Below the pieces are notes generated by a model. The model had not been told where the DNA came from, did no database searches, and saw only the letters and a program-made list of their open reading frames with translations. 9,020 bases of DNA, from NCBI GenBank assembly GCA_964425355.1, contig CAYRMO010000109.1, forward strand, positions 1 through 9,020, written 5' to 3'. How positions within the stretch are numbered: position 1 is the stretch's first letter; every line of letters begins with the position of its first letter. Both the position numbers and the translations under genes were made by a program. Below, one piece after another: positions 1 to 7,262 of the stretch. Source of the DNA: Litorimonas sp964425355. Its GTDB lineage: Bacteria; Pseudomonadota; Alphaproteobacteria; Caulobacterales; Maricaulaceae.

Positions 1-627
1 GCCGTTCGGACGGGCGGTGATGGCGCGGCCGGGATATCTTTATTGCTGATCGACGCGCACACACCCGGTATAACCCGTACGCCCCTAAAGAAGATGGGAT
101 GGTGGATGTCCGATACAGCCTCAATACATTTTGATGATGTTCGCGTTCCAGTAGAAAATCTGATCGGTCATGAAAATGCGGGTTTCATCGGAATCATGTC
201 CAACTTTAATTCCGAGAGAATTGGCATGGCTGCGCAATCTCTTGCATTTGCAAGAGTTTGTATTGAAGACGCTGCGGCGTGGGCCGTTGAGCGCAAAACA
301 TTTGGCAAAGCATTAATGAGGCACCAGGTCATCAGGCATAAATTTGCTGAGATGTATCGGCGCGTCATAGCCGGACAAGCCCTGCTTGATAATTGCGCGT
401 GGCGCGTCAAAAGAGGTGAAACCCCAATTGCTGAACTTAGCCTCCTGAAAGTTGAAGCAACGCGCTGCATGGAATATTGTGCCAGAGAAGCGATGCAAAT
501 TCTGGGCGGCGCCGGCTTTATACGCGGACATCGAATAGAACGGATCTATCGGGAAGTCCGCGTTATGGCGATTGGCGGCGGTTCTGAGGAAATCATGCTC
601 GACTTAGCCGCGCGGCAGATGGGATAA
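1..627 (+). CDS. Acyl-CoA dehydrogenase, C-terminal part (5' end outside window)
   Basis: This is a flavoenzyme that would introduce an alpha,beta double bond into an acyl-CoA and pass electrons to ETF. The reading frame is open from base 1, so about 208 residues are visible of a family usually near 380; roughly the first 170 lie outside. Visible are the end of the beta-barrel middle domain (FDDVRVPVENLIG) and the C-terminal four-helix domain, with the ERKTFGK flavin-contact segment and the QILGGAGF motif. The catalytic glutamate usually found near the C-terminus (YEGT-type motif) is replaced by Gly in IGGGSEEI (codon 577-579). A Glu lies in the helix-G segment SERIGMA (codon 214-216), where isovaleryl- and long-chain-acyl-CoA dehydrogenases carry their base. 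The enzyme is therefore probably active and of that subtype. The substrate cannot be told. The next gene begins 3 nt after the stop, suggesting co-transcription. Confidence 0.93.
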   Translation, partial: AVRTGGDGAAGISLLLIDAHTPGITRTPLKKMGWWMSDTASIHFDDVRVPVENLIGHENAGFIGIMSNFNSERIGMAAQSLAFARVCIEDAAAWAVERKTFGKALMRHQVIRHKFAEMYRRVIAGQALLDNCAWRVKRGETPIAELSLLKVEATRCMEYCAREAMQILGGAGFIRGHRIERIYREVRVMAIGGGSEEIMLDLAARQMG

Positions 628-630
628 AAA

Positions 631-1770
631 ATGATCAATAATGAAATATGTCAAATGCTAGGAATCGAGTTCCCGCTCCTAGCCTTTTCCCATTGTCGGG
701 ATGTGGTGGTCGCCGTCTCAAAAGCGGGCGGAATGGGTGTTTTTGGGGCCGTCAACCTCCCGCCTGATCGCCTGAAAGAGGAGCTGGATTGGATTACTGA
801 ACACATAGACGGCAAACCCTTTGGACTGGACCTGATCGTTCCGGGAAAAATGGAAGGGGGCTCGGCAACCTTTGATGCCGATAGGCTTGTTTCGGCTATT
901 CCAGATAGCCACACAGACTTTGTGGCAGAGCTGTTGGATGAATATGGAGTTGAAAAAGCAGAGTTTAAAGAAACGCGTCAAGAAGCTGCGCGAAACTCGA
1001 TCAATCTCTTTGGCGAAGGTGCCATAACATCGATGGATGTCGCCTTTCAATATCCTATCAAACTAATCGTCAATGCTTTGGGCGTTCCGCCCCAAATCAT
1101 GTTGGACATGGCCAAAAAACATGGCGTTTATACCGGCGCATTGGTTGGAGCCGCGCAACACGCCATTCGCCAGATTGAAGCCGGTGTTGATATTTTGATT
1201 GCAGCGGGCGGTGAAGCCGGGGGACATTGCGGAGATGTCTCAACCATCGTCCTTATCCCGGAAGTTGTCAGAGCCGTGAATAAGATCGGGTCTAATACGC
1301 CCGTTTTGGCGGCAGGCGGCATTGCAACCGGCGAGCAAATGGCCGCTGCCATGGCTATGGGGGCTTCTGGCGCGTGGTGCGGTTCGGTCTGGCTGACGAC
1401 ATCAGAAGCCGAGACGACCCCGGTCGTTAAAGAAAAAATGATTTCGGCCTCCTCGCGCGATACGATCCGATCAAGATCGCGAACGGGCAAACCTTCCCGG
1501 CAATTGCGCACACCCTGGACAGATGCCTGGGAAAGCCAGAAAGCCCCTACCCCCTTACCCATGCCTTTACAAACCTTGGTATCTGAACCCCCCCTCCGTT
1601 ATCTCGATAAATTAAGCGAGGGCGGGCATGAAGGCGCAAAAAAGCTGGCAACATATTGGGTCGGTCAAGCCGTCGGGTTGATGAACCAAACAATGTCCAG
1701 TGCTCAGGTCGTACAACAATTCAAAGAAGAATTCGCCAACGCGGTTGAACGTCTGAATTCTAACTTTTGA
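631..1770 (+). CDS. NAD(P)H-dependent flavin oxidoreductase / nitronate monooxygenase family protein
   Basis: This 379-residue cytosolic protein belongs to the FMN-binding TIM-barrel superfamily of nitronate monooxygenase (2-nitropropane dioxygenase) and FabK. Supporting motifs are EAGGHCG at residues 195-201, containing the family histidine (His199), and the glycine-rich phosphate-binding stretch AAGGIATGEQM followed by MGASGAWCGS (about 227-252). The N-terminal loop reads FPLLAFSHCRDV, not the PMAGG-type motif of biochemically proven class I nitronate monooxygenases. True nitronate oxidation is therefore doubtful, and an acyl-CoA-linked reductase or oxygenase role is as likely. The C-terminal extension (about 285-379) is hydrophilic and helical. 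The start follows the dehydrogenase stop by 3 nt with only a weak GGGAT as ribosome site, suggesting translational coupling. Pairing with an acyl-CoA dehydrogenase points to lipid, steroid or aromatic acyl-CoA catabolism, which is an inference. Confidence 0.88.
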   Translation: MINNEICQMLGIEFPLLAFSHCRDVVVAVSKAGGMGVFGAVNLPPDRLKEELDWITEHIDGKPFGLDLIVPGKMEGGSATFDADRLVSAIPDSHTDFVAELLDEYGVEKAEFKETRQEAARNSINLFGEGAITSMDVAFQYPIKLIVNALGVPPQIMLDMAKKHGVYTGALVGAAQHAIRQIEAGVDILIAAGGEAGGHCGDVSTIVLIPEVVRAVNKIGSNTPVLAAGGIATGEQMAAAMAMGASGAWCGSVWLTTSEAETTPVVKEKMISASSRDTIRSRSRTGKPSRQLRTPWTDAWESQKAPTPLPMPLQTLVSEPPLRYLDKLSEGGHEGAKKLATYWVGQAVGLMNQTMSSAQVVQQFKEEFANAVERLNSNF

Positions 1771-1806
1771 GTATGCATGACTAATATAAAAACTCAGAAT
1801 GCCTAT

Positions 1807-1851
1807 AGTTGCGGAGAGCTAATCATACGAAATCGGTTTTTAGCCGCAACT
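1807..1851. repeat. Inverted repeat downstream of the oxidoreductase gene
   Basis: AGTTGCGG at 1807-1814 is perfectly complementary to CCGCAACT at 1844-1851. Inside it, GCTAA (1818-1822) can pair with TTAGC (1840-1844), giving a bulged hairpin if the outer stem is 7 bp. It lies 37 nt after the oxidoreductase stop and about 165 nt before the next start. There is no clean T-run after it, so it is not a textbook intrinsic terminator. It could be an RNA-stability hairpin, an operator, or chance. Confidence 0.4.
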
Positions 1852-1951
1852 GGTATTGCACTCTCTCGGACTAGCTGCTTTTAACCCGGTCGCTTCAAAG
1901 TCGGAAAGTTGAGCGTTGCAATCACCTCGTCTTTTGACACCTTATTTATTA

Positions 1952-1980
1952 TTAACTGGCGCGTACCCTCTGTTTAATAT
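1952..1980 (+). promoter_or_regulatory. Possible promoter of the DUF4139 gene pair
   Basis: TTAACT at 1952-1957 and TAATAT at 1975-1980 are separated by 17 nt, and each matches the sigma70 -35 and -10 consensus at four of six positions. A perfect TTGACA occurs slightly upstream at 1934-1939, but it has no acceptable -10 box 16-18 nt downstream. The area is AT-rich and sits 35-65 nt before the start codon. This is a weak prediction only. Confidence 0.22.
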
Positions 1981-2005
1981 ACCTTATATTTCAACACATT
2001 TAATC

Positions 2006-2011
2006 AGGGGA
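2006..2011 (+). promoter_or_regulatory. Ribosome binding site of the first DUF4139 gene
   Basis: AGGGGA precedes two adjacent ATG codons (2016 and 2019). The gap to the first is 4 nt and to the second is 7 nt, so the second ATG may be used more. The protein would differ by only one Met. Confidence 0.5.
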
Positions 2012-2015
2012 ATTT

Positions 2016-3464
2016 ATGATGAATCGCGCTTTGATCTTATCTGCTGGAACGATTGCGTTCTGCCTCGCTTCACCCGCCTATTCTCAAAATAGTGAATTAG
2101 AACTAACGATTTATGGCGACGGACGAACCCTGGTCGATGACGTCAGACAAGTGAGTTATAGCGATGGTGTTCAATCTATTGACCTCCCTGGTGTGTCATC
2201 AGCTATCCTACCGCAAAGTGTGACAATTAGATCTGATGATATTGCAATCCTTGAACAAAATTTTGATTTCGACCTCCTAACACCTAAGAAATTGATGGAA
2301 AAAGCGGTCGGACAACAGGTTGAACTTGTTCGAATTAATCCCGCTACGGGCGCAGAAGAGCGCAGACGTGCCAAGGTCTTATCAGTCAATAATGGAACGG
2401 TTATCCAAGTTGACGGAAAAATCGAAGTGCTACGCGCTGACGATGTCCCCACCCGCGTTATCTTCCCCAAAGTACCAGAAAACCTACGCGCAGAACCCAC
2501 ATTATCTCTGAGGCTCGACACAGATCGTCCAGGCACAAGAGAACTTGGCCTGTCATATCTCAGCAGTGGTATAAATTGGGATGCAGATTATGTGATGAGC
2601 TTTGATGAGGCGACCGGTAAAATGGACCTACAAGGCTGGGCCACCCTTGAGAACCTTACGCAAACAACATTTAAAGAAGCCGATATTTCTGTGATTGCGG
2701 GCTATGTGGGTACGCTTGATGGCAATAATTACAATAACCGACGCGGCGACTATTATAATTTTTATTTTCAACGCCGAAATTACATCTTCCAAATCACGCG
2801 CAATCAAAGAAACACACAAAGGCGGGGCGGGACTGAGGCGAGCCCTCAAGAGCGTGTTGGTGATAATTTGATTTATCGCCTCCCCCAAAAAACAACTTTG
2901 GCGGCGAAACAGAAAAAGCAAATCACGCTTATTGAGGCGCAAGATGTCGACGCCAGAAAAGCCTATGAATATTATAATTTGAATTTCACAAGCCTGAATG
3001 AGCCTCAAGGCGTTGATAGCCGTATTGTCTTTTCGAATAGTCGCGCAACCGGTCTCGGCGAAGCTCTCCCTGCCGGAACAATTCGCGTTTACACCAAAGA
3101 TCAGACTGGAAAATCGCAATTTATCGGGGAAGAGGCCATTGGGCATATTTCCGGCGGATCTGACATGTCTCTAAAAATTGGCGAAGCCTTTGACATATCG
3201 GTCCAACCAACCCTGATCTCGTCAAAGAATATCTCAAAATATGTGACGGACATGGAGATGCAATTTGATCTTAGAAATGCGACCGAGGATGATGTCGAGG
3301 TCAGGCTATTTCAAGACCTCCGCGGCTACCGCCTTGACTATGACTTCCTCAGTGAAAGTCAGGCTGGCGTGATGCAAAATGATGGCCGCCGATATTGGGA
3401 TATGAAAATTCCGGCCGAAGGCTCCGCCAAACTTACCTATAAGGTTCGCGAAGACCGGAACTAG
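2016..3464 (+). CDS. Exported DUF4139 domain protein, copy 1
   Basis: This 482-residue protein has a signal peptide (hydrophobic core ALILSAGTIAFCLA, likely signal peptidase I cleavage after AYS near residue 23), so it is probably periplasmic. The mature part fits the DUF4139 family: an N-terminal beta-rich region (about 27-150), then LGLSYLSSGINWDADYVMS and LQGWATLENLT (about 177-215), and a C-terminal part with EALPAGTIRVY, FIGEEAIGH and LKIGEAFDI (about 349-395). Between the halves lies an unusual Asn/Tyr/Arg-rich segment (about 231-280), where family members are variable. The protein ends in a polar tail (KVREDRN). The function of the family is unknown; some relatives are named after a mucoidy inhibitor, but nothing here tests that. 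It is followed after 2 nt by a paralogue, so the two are almost certainly co-transcribed and may work together. Confidence 0.88.
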   Translation: MMNRALILSAGTIAFCLASPAYSQNSELELTIYGDGRTLVDDVRQVSYSDGVQSIDLPGVSSAILPQSVTIRSDDIAILEQNFDFDLLTPKKLMEKAVGQQVELVRINPATGAEERRRAKVLSVNNGTVIQVDGKIEVLRADDVPTRVIFPKVPENLRAEPTLSLRLDTDRPGTRELGLSYLSSGINWDADYVMSFDEATGKMDLQGWATLENLTQTTFKEADISVIAGYVGTLDGNNYNNRRGDYYNFYFQRRNYIFQITRNQRNTQRRGGTEASPQERVGDNLIYRLPQKTTLAAKQKKQITLIEAQDVDARKAYEYYNLNFTSLNEPQGVDSRIVFSNSRATGLGEALPAGTIRVYTKDQTGKSQFIGEEAIGHISGGSDMSLKIGEAFDISVQPTLISSKNISKYVTDMEMQFDLRNATEDDVEVRLFQDLRGYRLDYDFLSESQAGVMQNDGRRYWDMKIPAEGSAKLTYKVREDRN

Positions 3465-3466
3465 TC

Positions 3467-5014
3467 ATGCGATCCCTTTGCCTGTTCGTATTATTATATT
3501 GTTTCGCCATATCTTCGGCTTTTGCGCAAGGCCTTGGCAATGATGTAAATATCGTCAAATCCGAAGATGTAAGCGCAACGGGATTGACGATCTATCCTGA
3601 TGATCTTGCCTTTATTCGCGAGACACGCATTATCGACCTGCCAGCTGGACTAGTCGACATTCAGTTTTTTGGCGTGAGCGATCGGATTATTCCACAATCG
3701 GCCGTCCTCGAAGAATTTGAAGGTCTTCGGATAGAAGGAAACTTTGACTCGGATATAATTAACCCGACAAAACTGCTTGAGCGGTCCGTCGGACAAACAC
3801 TCGCCATTCGGCGCTTAAATCCGGTCACTGGATCAACGGATCTGGTTCGCGGAAAATTAGTCTCTGCCGTCGCCGATGAACATGACATCACTGCCGTTTT
3901 TTCGACCGCGGACGGAATAGAAGCTTATCAGTGTTCCGGTCTTGCTGAGGCTCTGATCTTGAATAGCTTACCGGAAGGCTTGAATTCGGTCCCGGTATTA
4001 TCAACCCGTGTAAGTGTCCGCGAGGCAGGTCTAAAAACGATCACGCTCACCTATCTCTCACGCGGATTAGGATGGTCCGCCGATTACCGCATGGATATAG
4101 ATCAAAATAATAAAGATGAAGTTGGGCTTTTGGGCTGGCTGACCTTGAACAATGATACATCCAAGAGCTTTAAGGACACAGAGCTAAGTGTCGTTGCGGG
4201 GGAACTAAACCGCGTCAAAAATGAAACCCGCTCTGAACGCGCCAATGGGTGGGACCCAATCGTGACCTGCACATTTAGTAAATATGTCAAGGATCAAGAT
4301 GTTGTTGTTGATTATGATTCACCGGCTCCGGCTCCAGTAGCATCTTATGGATTTGCCGAAGATGTAGTTGTCGTCACAGCCAGAAAGCGTGCCGAAGTCG
4401 TCGAAGCCACACAAGAAGAATTGGGAGATTACAAATTATATCGCGCCCCCCAATCCGTGACAGTCGCCGCGCATCAATCCAAACAAATCGCGTTTTTGTC
4501 CAAATGGAATGTCGAAATAATGGGTGGTACAAAATATCGCTGGGATGTAGCTGATCTTATCGATCAAAATCTGGAAGGCTATGGGGCCGTGCCTGGTCGT
4601 ATCATTTATGCGCTGGAGAATGATAAGGACGGCAACCTTGCTGTGCCCCTTCCAGCCGGAACAGTGCGCGCCATGTCCCAAGCCCCGACTGGTCAAAATA
4701 TTTTCTTAGGCGAGGACTCAATCCCGAACTCCGCCATCGGAAATCCTGTTGAAATAGAAATTGGTGAGGCTTTCCTTGTAACAGCCCAATTCACCTTAGT
4801 TTCGGAAAATCGAGACGATGTTGAAGTCAAAGTCACCATTCAGAACGCAAATTCAGAGACTGTCATGGCTGAATTCGATCTGGATTTTTTCGAAGACCTA
4901 AAAGTTACCCATAATGGACGCCGGAAATCCGTGCCAAAAGATAGTAAAATTTTCTCCCTCGACGTTCCAGGTGAAGGACAAGCCAGCTTCACCTTCCAAG
5001 GGGTATGGCGTTGA
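3467..5014 (+). CDS. Exported DUF4139 domain protein, copy 2, with an internal TonB-box-like motif
   Basis: This 515-residue paralogue of the preceding gene has a signal peptide (CLFVLLYCFAISSAFA, likely cut after AFA near residue 20). Shared landmarks with copy 1 are IIPQSAV, INPTKLLERSVGQ, RLNPVTG, LTYLSRGLGWSADYRMD, LLGWLTLNNDTS, YRAPQSVTVAA, PLPAGTVRAM, FLGEDSI and IEIGEAFLV. The segment between the conserved halves (about 250-322) differs completely from copy 1. It has a Pro/Ala linker (SPAPAPVAS) followed by EDVVVVTARKRAEV (residues 298-311), which resembles the TonB box and plug start of TonB-dependent receptors. Two cysteines (Cys156, Cys268) would be in the periplasm and could form a disulfide. 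No strong ribosome site precedes the start; with a 2-nt gap from the upstream stop, translational coupling is likely. Function is unknown. Confidence 0.87.
   Translation: MRSLCLFVLLYCFAISSAFAQGLGNDVNIVKSEDVSATGLTIYPDDLAFIRETRIIDLPAGLVDIQFFGVSDRIIPQSAVLEEFEGLRIEGNFDSDIINPTKLLERSVGQTLAIRRLNPVTGSTDLVRGKLVSAVADEHDITAVFSTADGIEAYQCSGLAEALILNSLPEGLNSVPVLSTRVSVREAGLKTITLTYLSRGLGWSADYRMDIDQNNKDEVGLLGWLTLNNDTSKSFKDTELSVVAGELNRVKNETRSERANGWDPIVTCTFSKYVKDQDVVVDYDSPAPAPVASYGFAEDVVVVTARKRAEVVEATQEELGDYKLYRAPQSVTVAAHQSKQIAFLSKWNVEIMGGTKYRWDVADLIDQNLEGYGAVPGRIIYALENDKDGNLAVPLPAGTVRAMSQAPTGQNIFLGEDSIPNSAIGNPVEIEIGEAFLVTAQFTLVSENRDDVEVKVTIQNANSETVMAEFDLDFFEDLKVTHNGRRKSVPKDSKIFSLDVPGEGQASFTFQGVWR
4358..4399 (+). 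other. TonB-box-like motif coded within the second DUF4139 gene
   Basis: The codons spell EDVVVVTARKRAEV. TonB boxes of known receptors, such as BtuB (DTLVVTA) and FepA (DTIVVTA), have the same acidic-hydrophobic-VVTA pattern, and many alphaproteobacterial receptors continue with an ARKR-type stretch. Here the motif is internal, after a flexible linker, in a protein with no visible plug or outer-membrane barrel. The resemblance is direct; contact with TonB is inference. Confidence 0.5.
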
Positions 5015-5167
5015 TTATCTTCAATAAGTCAAGCTGCGATTGATCTAACCGTGTTTGTGTCATCATTATTTCGCCCTGTCTGGAATATTTTCAGGCAATG
5101 CACACACCACTAATAATCTTGAAGGATTAATTCATAATTCCTAATTTCATCATGGGTTCTTTGATCT

Positions 5168-5198
5168 TTGTAGTCGGCTGCCAAGAGACTTTTATAAG
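5168..5198 (+). promoter_or_regulatory. Possible promoter of the DUF2157-DUF4401/GDYXXLXY operon
   Basis: TATAAG at 5193-5198 matches the -10 consensus at five of six positions. TTGTAG at 5168-5173 is a poorer -35 with a long 19-nt spacer. Transcription would begin near 5205, inside a 10-bp palindrome. The rest of the 256-nt gap 5015-5306 shows only weak AT-rich dyads, such as TAATC/GATTA around 5114-5129, and no clear terminator for the upstream genes. Confidence 0.25.
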
Positions 5199-5202
5199 AG
5201 TG

Positions 5203-5212
5203 AGGTTAACCT
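5203..5212. repeat. 10-bp palindrome near the predicted transcription start
   Basis: AGGTTAACCT is a perfect palindrome. It is flanked by a looser dyad (AAGA at 5196-5199 against TCTT at 5217-5220). It overlaps the place where transcription from the predicted -10 box would start, so it could be an operator. A 10-bp palindrome can also occur by chance. Confidence 0.35.
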
Positions 5213-5306
5213 TAAGTCTTGCGTCAGCCATTCTTTAATAACTGCATTCTCCGTACTCATTATTAGAAACTTGCATTTGCCCCGAACTTGCCTGTACGCT
5301 CGGCAT

Positions 5307-7262
5307 ATGGGTACCAGCTTAGCGCAAAACCTTTCAAATCGAGATCATTCGATATGGCTGCCTCGTGGATTGAGGTTGTTTTTTATTTTTGGTGTCGCCT
5401 GTCTTATGACAGCAATTGTGACATTCGTCGCGCATAATCTGACCTATCTTTCGACTGTCGGAAAACTGGGCGGAATTGGTGTGTTTTTGCTGGTGGCTGT
5501 TGCCGCATGGATCCGTTTGGGGATTAATAAGACACTCGGGGCCGTCGCATCGGGCATGACGGCGCAACTTTTGATCGGGGTTTGGTTAGCTGCGGCAGGT
5601 CAGCTTTATCAAGCGCCAGGTGGATTGCAGGACTTGTTGATTGTCTGGTTGGTATTGGGCTTGCCATTTGCGCTGGCGTCCCGCCATGCCTCACATTGGG
5701 CGATGTGGCTTGCTTTGGTTTTCGGCATATCTGTTACAAAAAACGGGACATATTTTTATGAATATCTGGGCTTTATGAACCAGAAATATAAAATTTTGAT
5801 TTGGGCGATAATCTTTTCGGGTTTAACAGCGCTGACCTTATGGCGAAAAGCACCGATATGGTTGATGACGTCCCTCTCCCTTATCGCCTCGGGCTTTCTT
5901 ATCCCGTCAATATTTGTCGGCGTCGACTCTCTTAAATATTTTTGGTTCTTTATAGTCGCGGGCCTTATAGCCATTGGATTTGCTTATTTTTTATACAAAC
6001 AAAAGAAAGCTCTCGGCGCCTTGTGCATCTTTACCTTGGTCGTTCTATCCCTGCCCGTTTCGCTATTAATTAGATTGATATCAGAAATTGATAGTGGTTG
6101 GGGGTATATAAATTTCTTATTGACCGCCATAGTCTTTGGCGCGGCAACTTTTGCGATGATACGCCTATTCAAACAATATCGAACTCATTTTGACGATAAA
6201 TCAAACGTTCATATTGAAGCGGCACAAGGCGCCAATTTGACTGCAGAAGCCGAGAATGCATCACCTTGGTATATGGATGTTTTGATTGCCATTGGCGGTA
6301 TTTTGACAGCCATTTTTGCAACAGCTTTTATCGGTTCACTCCTAGGCGTTTTACTCGCTGTTACCCGGTCGCAAGAACTGGGAATGTTGATCATTGGATT
6401 AGCACTTTATGGCATCTTTTTTACACTCTACTTTCGGCAATCATCATCTGACAAAGATCGCATTTATTTGAATTATCTCTTTGGGACCCTTCTCCTCGTT
6501 GGACAAATTACGGCCTTAATTGGATTTGCGTTGGTCACCGACAGTTTTTCAAGCTCTCAATGGCTAGGCAGTTTTTCCATTCTTTTGGCGACCCCAATTT
6601 TACTGGTAATAAGACGCCGCGTGATGGAAGTCATTCAGGCCCTCATAATCTCTGGCTCGATTTTCGTGGCAATATATTGGGATTTTACTTTCGGTTATAA
6701 ATGGGCTGAACCCATTCTCTTTGTGTCGCTGATTGGCTTTGCAGCGCTTTGCTTTTTCATCCGTTTTAAAGGATATTGGCGGAATGCCGCAGCGCTTATA
6801 TTTTTACTCGCCGCAATTTGCGCGGGGCTCATCAATCCAGATTTCCTGTTTGAAACACAGGGCCTCTTACAGGGCGGATTAGACTCGCTTTGGCCAATTT
6901 TGTCCCGTGGCCTTCTGTTTACCTGTGCCGTGTTAGGCATATGGTTTTCGAGGCTAAGATCTACGCTTCCATCCCTGCCGATTTTGATCGCTATTACAGT
7001 CATTGTCGCAATTTTACCCGGAGGAGCTGCGGGCGCGGCCCTCATCTTATTAATTGGATATGCGGCCGGATTGCGAAGCTATTTTGTGGTCGGAAGCGTG
7101 GCATCGCTCTATTTTCTCTTTGCGGCCTATTATGATCTCCGCCTGACCTTGATGGAACTTTCTGGCGTCCTTGCGCTGTCCGGGATCATCTTTTTGGGCA
7201 TGTGGTATATCTCGCGTCGAAAATTGGGAGATCGTAAAGTCTCGCAGGAGATCACGTCATGA
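5307..7262 (+). CDS. Polytopic membrane protein, DUF2157-like plus DUF4401-like regions
   Basis: This is an integral inner-membrane protein of about 651 residues, with some 18-20 hydrophobic segments by eye. The N-terminal part resembles DUF2157: a first helix region ending in VAHNLTYLSTVGKLGGIGVF, and the characteristic AAGQLYQAPGGLQDLL (about 96-111). A hydrophilic linker (about 289-318, KQYRTHFDDKSNVHIEAA onward) separates it from a DUF4401-like part that begins SPWYMDVLIAIGGILTA (about 319) and ends with YYDLRLTLMELSGVLAL near the C-terminus. These two families are often separate neighbouring genes, so a fusion is inferred. ATG 5307 was chosen as start; an in-frame TTG at 5271 would add 12 poorly hydrophobic residues. 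Neither has a convincing ribosome site, and no stop occurs in frame back to 5145. The stop overlaps the next start (ATGA). The biochemical role is unknown. Confidence 0.82.
   Translation: MGTSLAQNLSNRDHSIWLPRGLRLFFIFGVACLMTAIVTFVAHNLTYLSTVGKLGGIGVFLLVAVAAWIRLGINKTLGAVASGMTAQLLIGVWLAAAGQLYQAPGGLQDLLIVWLVLGLPFALASRHASHWAMWLALVFGISVTKNGTYFYEYLGFMNQKYKILIWAIIFSGLTALTLWRKAPIWLMTSLSLIASGFLIPSIFVGVDSLKYFWFFIVAGLIAIGFAYFLYKQKKALGALCIFTLVVLSLPVSLLIRLISEIDSGWGYINFLLTAIVFGAATFAMIRLFKQYRTHFDDKSNVHIEAAQGANLTAEAENASPWYMDVLIAIGGILTAIFATAFIGSLLGVLLAVTRSQELGMLIIGLALYGIFFTLYFRQSSSDKDRIYLNYLFGTLLLVGQITALIGFALVTDSFSSSQWLGSFSILLATPILLVIRRRVMEVIQALIISGSIFVAIYWDFTFGYKWAEPILFVSLIGFAALCFFIRFKGYWRNAAALIFLLAAICAGLINPDFLFETQGLLQGGLDSLWPILSRGLLFTCAVLGIWFSRLRSTLPSLPILIAITVIVAILPGGAAGAALILLIGYAAGLRSYFVVGSVASLYFLFAAYYDLRLTLMELSGVLALSGIIFLGMWYISRRKLGDRKVSQEITS
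7246..7250 (+). promoter_or_regulatory. Ribosome binding site of the GDYXXLXY gene
   Basis: AGGAG lies inside the end of the upstream membrane-protein gene, 8 nt before the ATG at 7259. It fixes that start despite the 4-nt overlap with the upstream stop. Confidence 0.75.

Noticed and set aside
1934..1939. Perfect TTGACA as a -35 box for the first DUF4139 gene
   Set aside because: The six bases at a 17-nt spacing read TGGCGC, which is not a -10 box, and neighbouring spacings are no better.
2628..3146. Long minus-strand open frame within the first DUF4139 gene
   Set aside because: The plus strand encodes a family-matching exported protein there; the antisense frame has no recognisable features.
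5114..5129. TAATC/GATTA dyad after the second DUF4139 gene as a terminator
   Set aside because: It is a 5-bp AT-rich stem with no T-run, about 100 nt from the stop, and is too weak to call.
5271..5306. TTG at 5271 as the start of the DUF2157-DUF4401 protein
   Set aside because: It adds 12 residues without family resemblance, lacks a ribosome site, and an ATG follows at 5307. It cannot be fully excluded, as the ATG also lacks a clear ribosome site.
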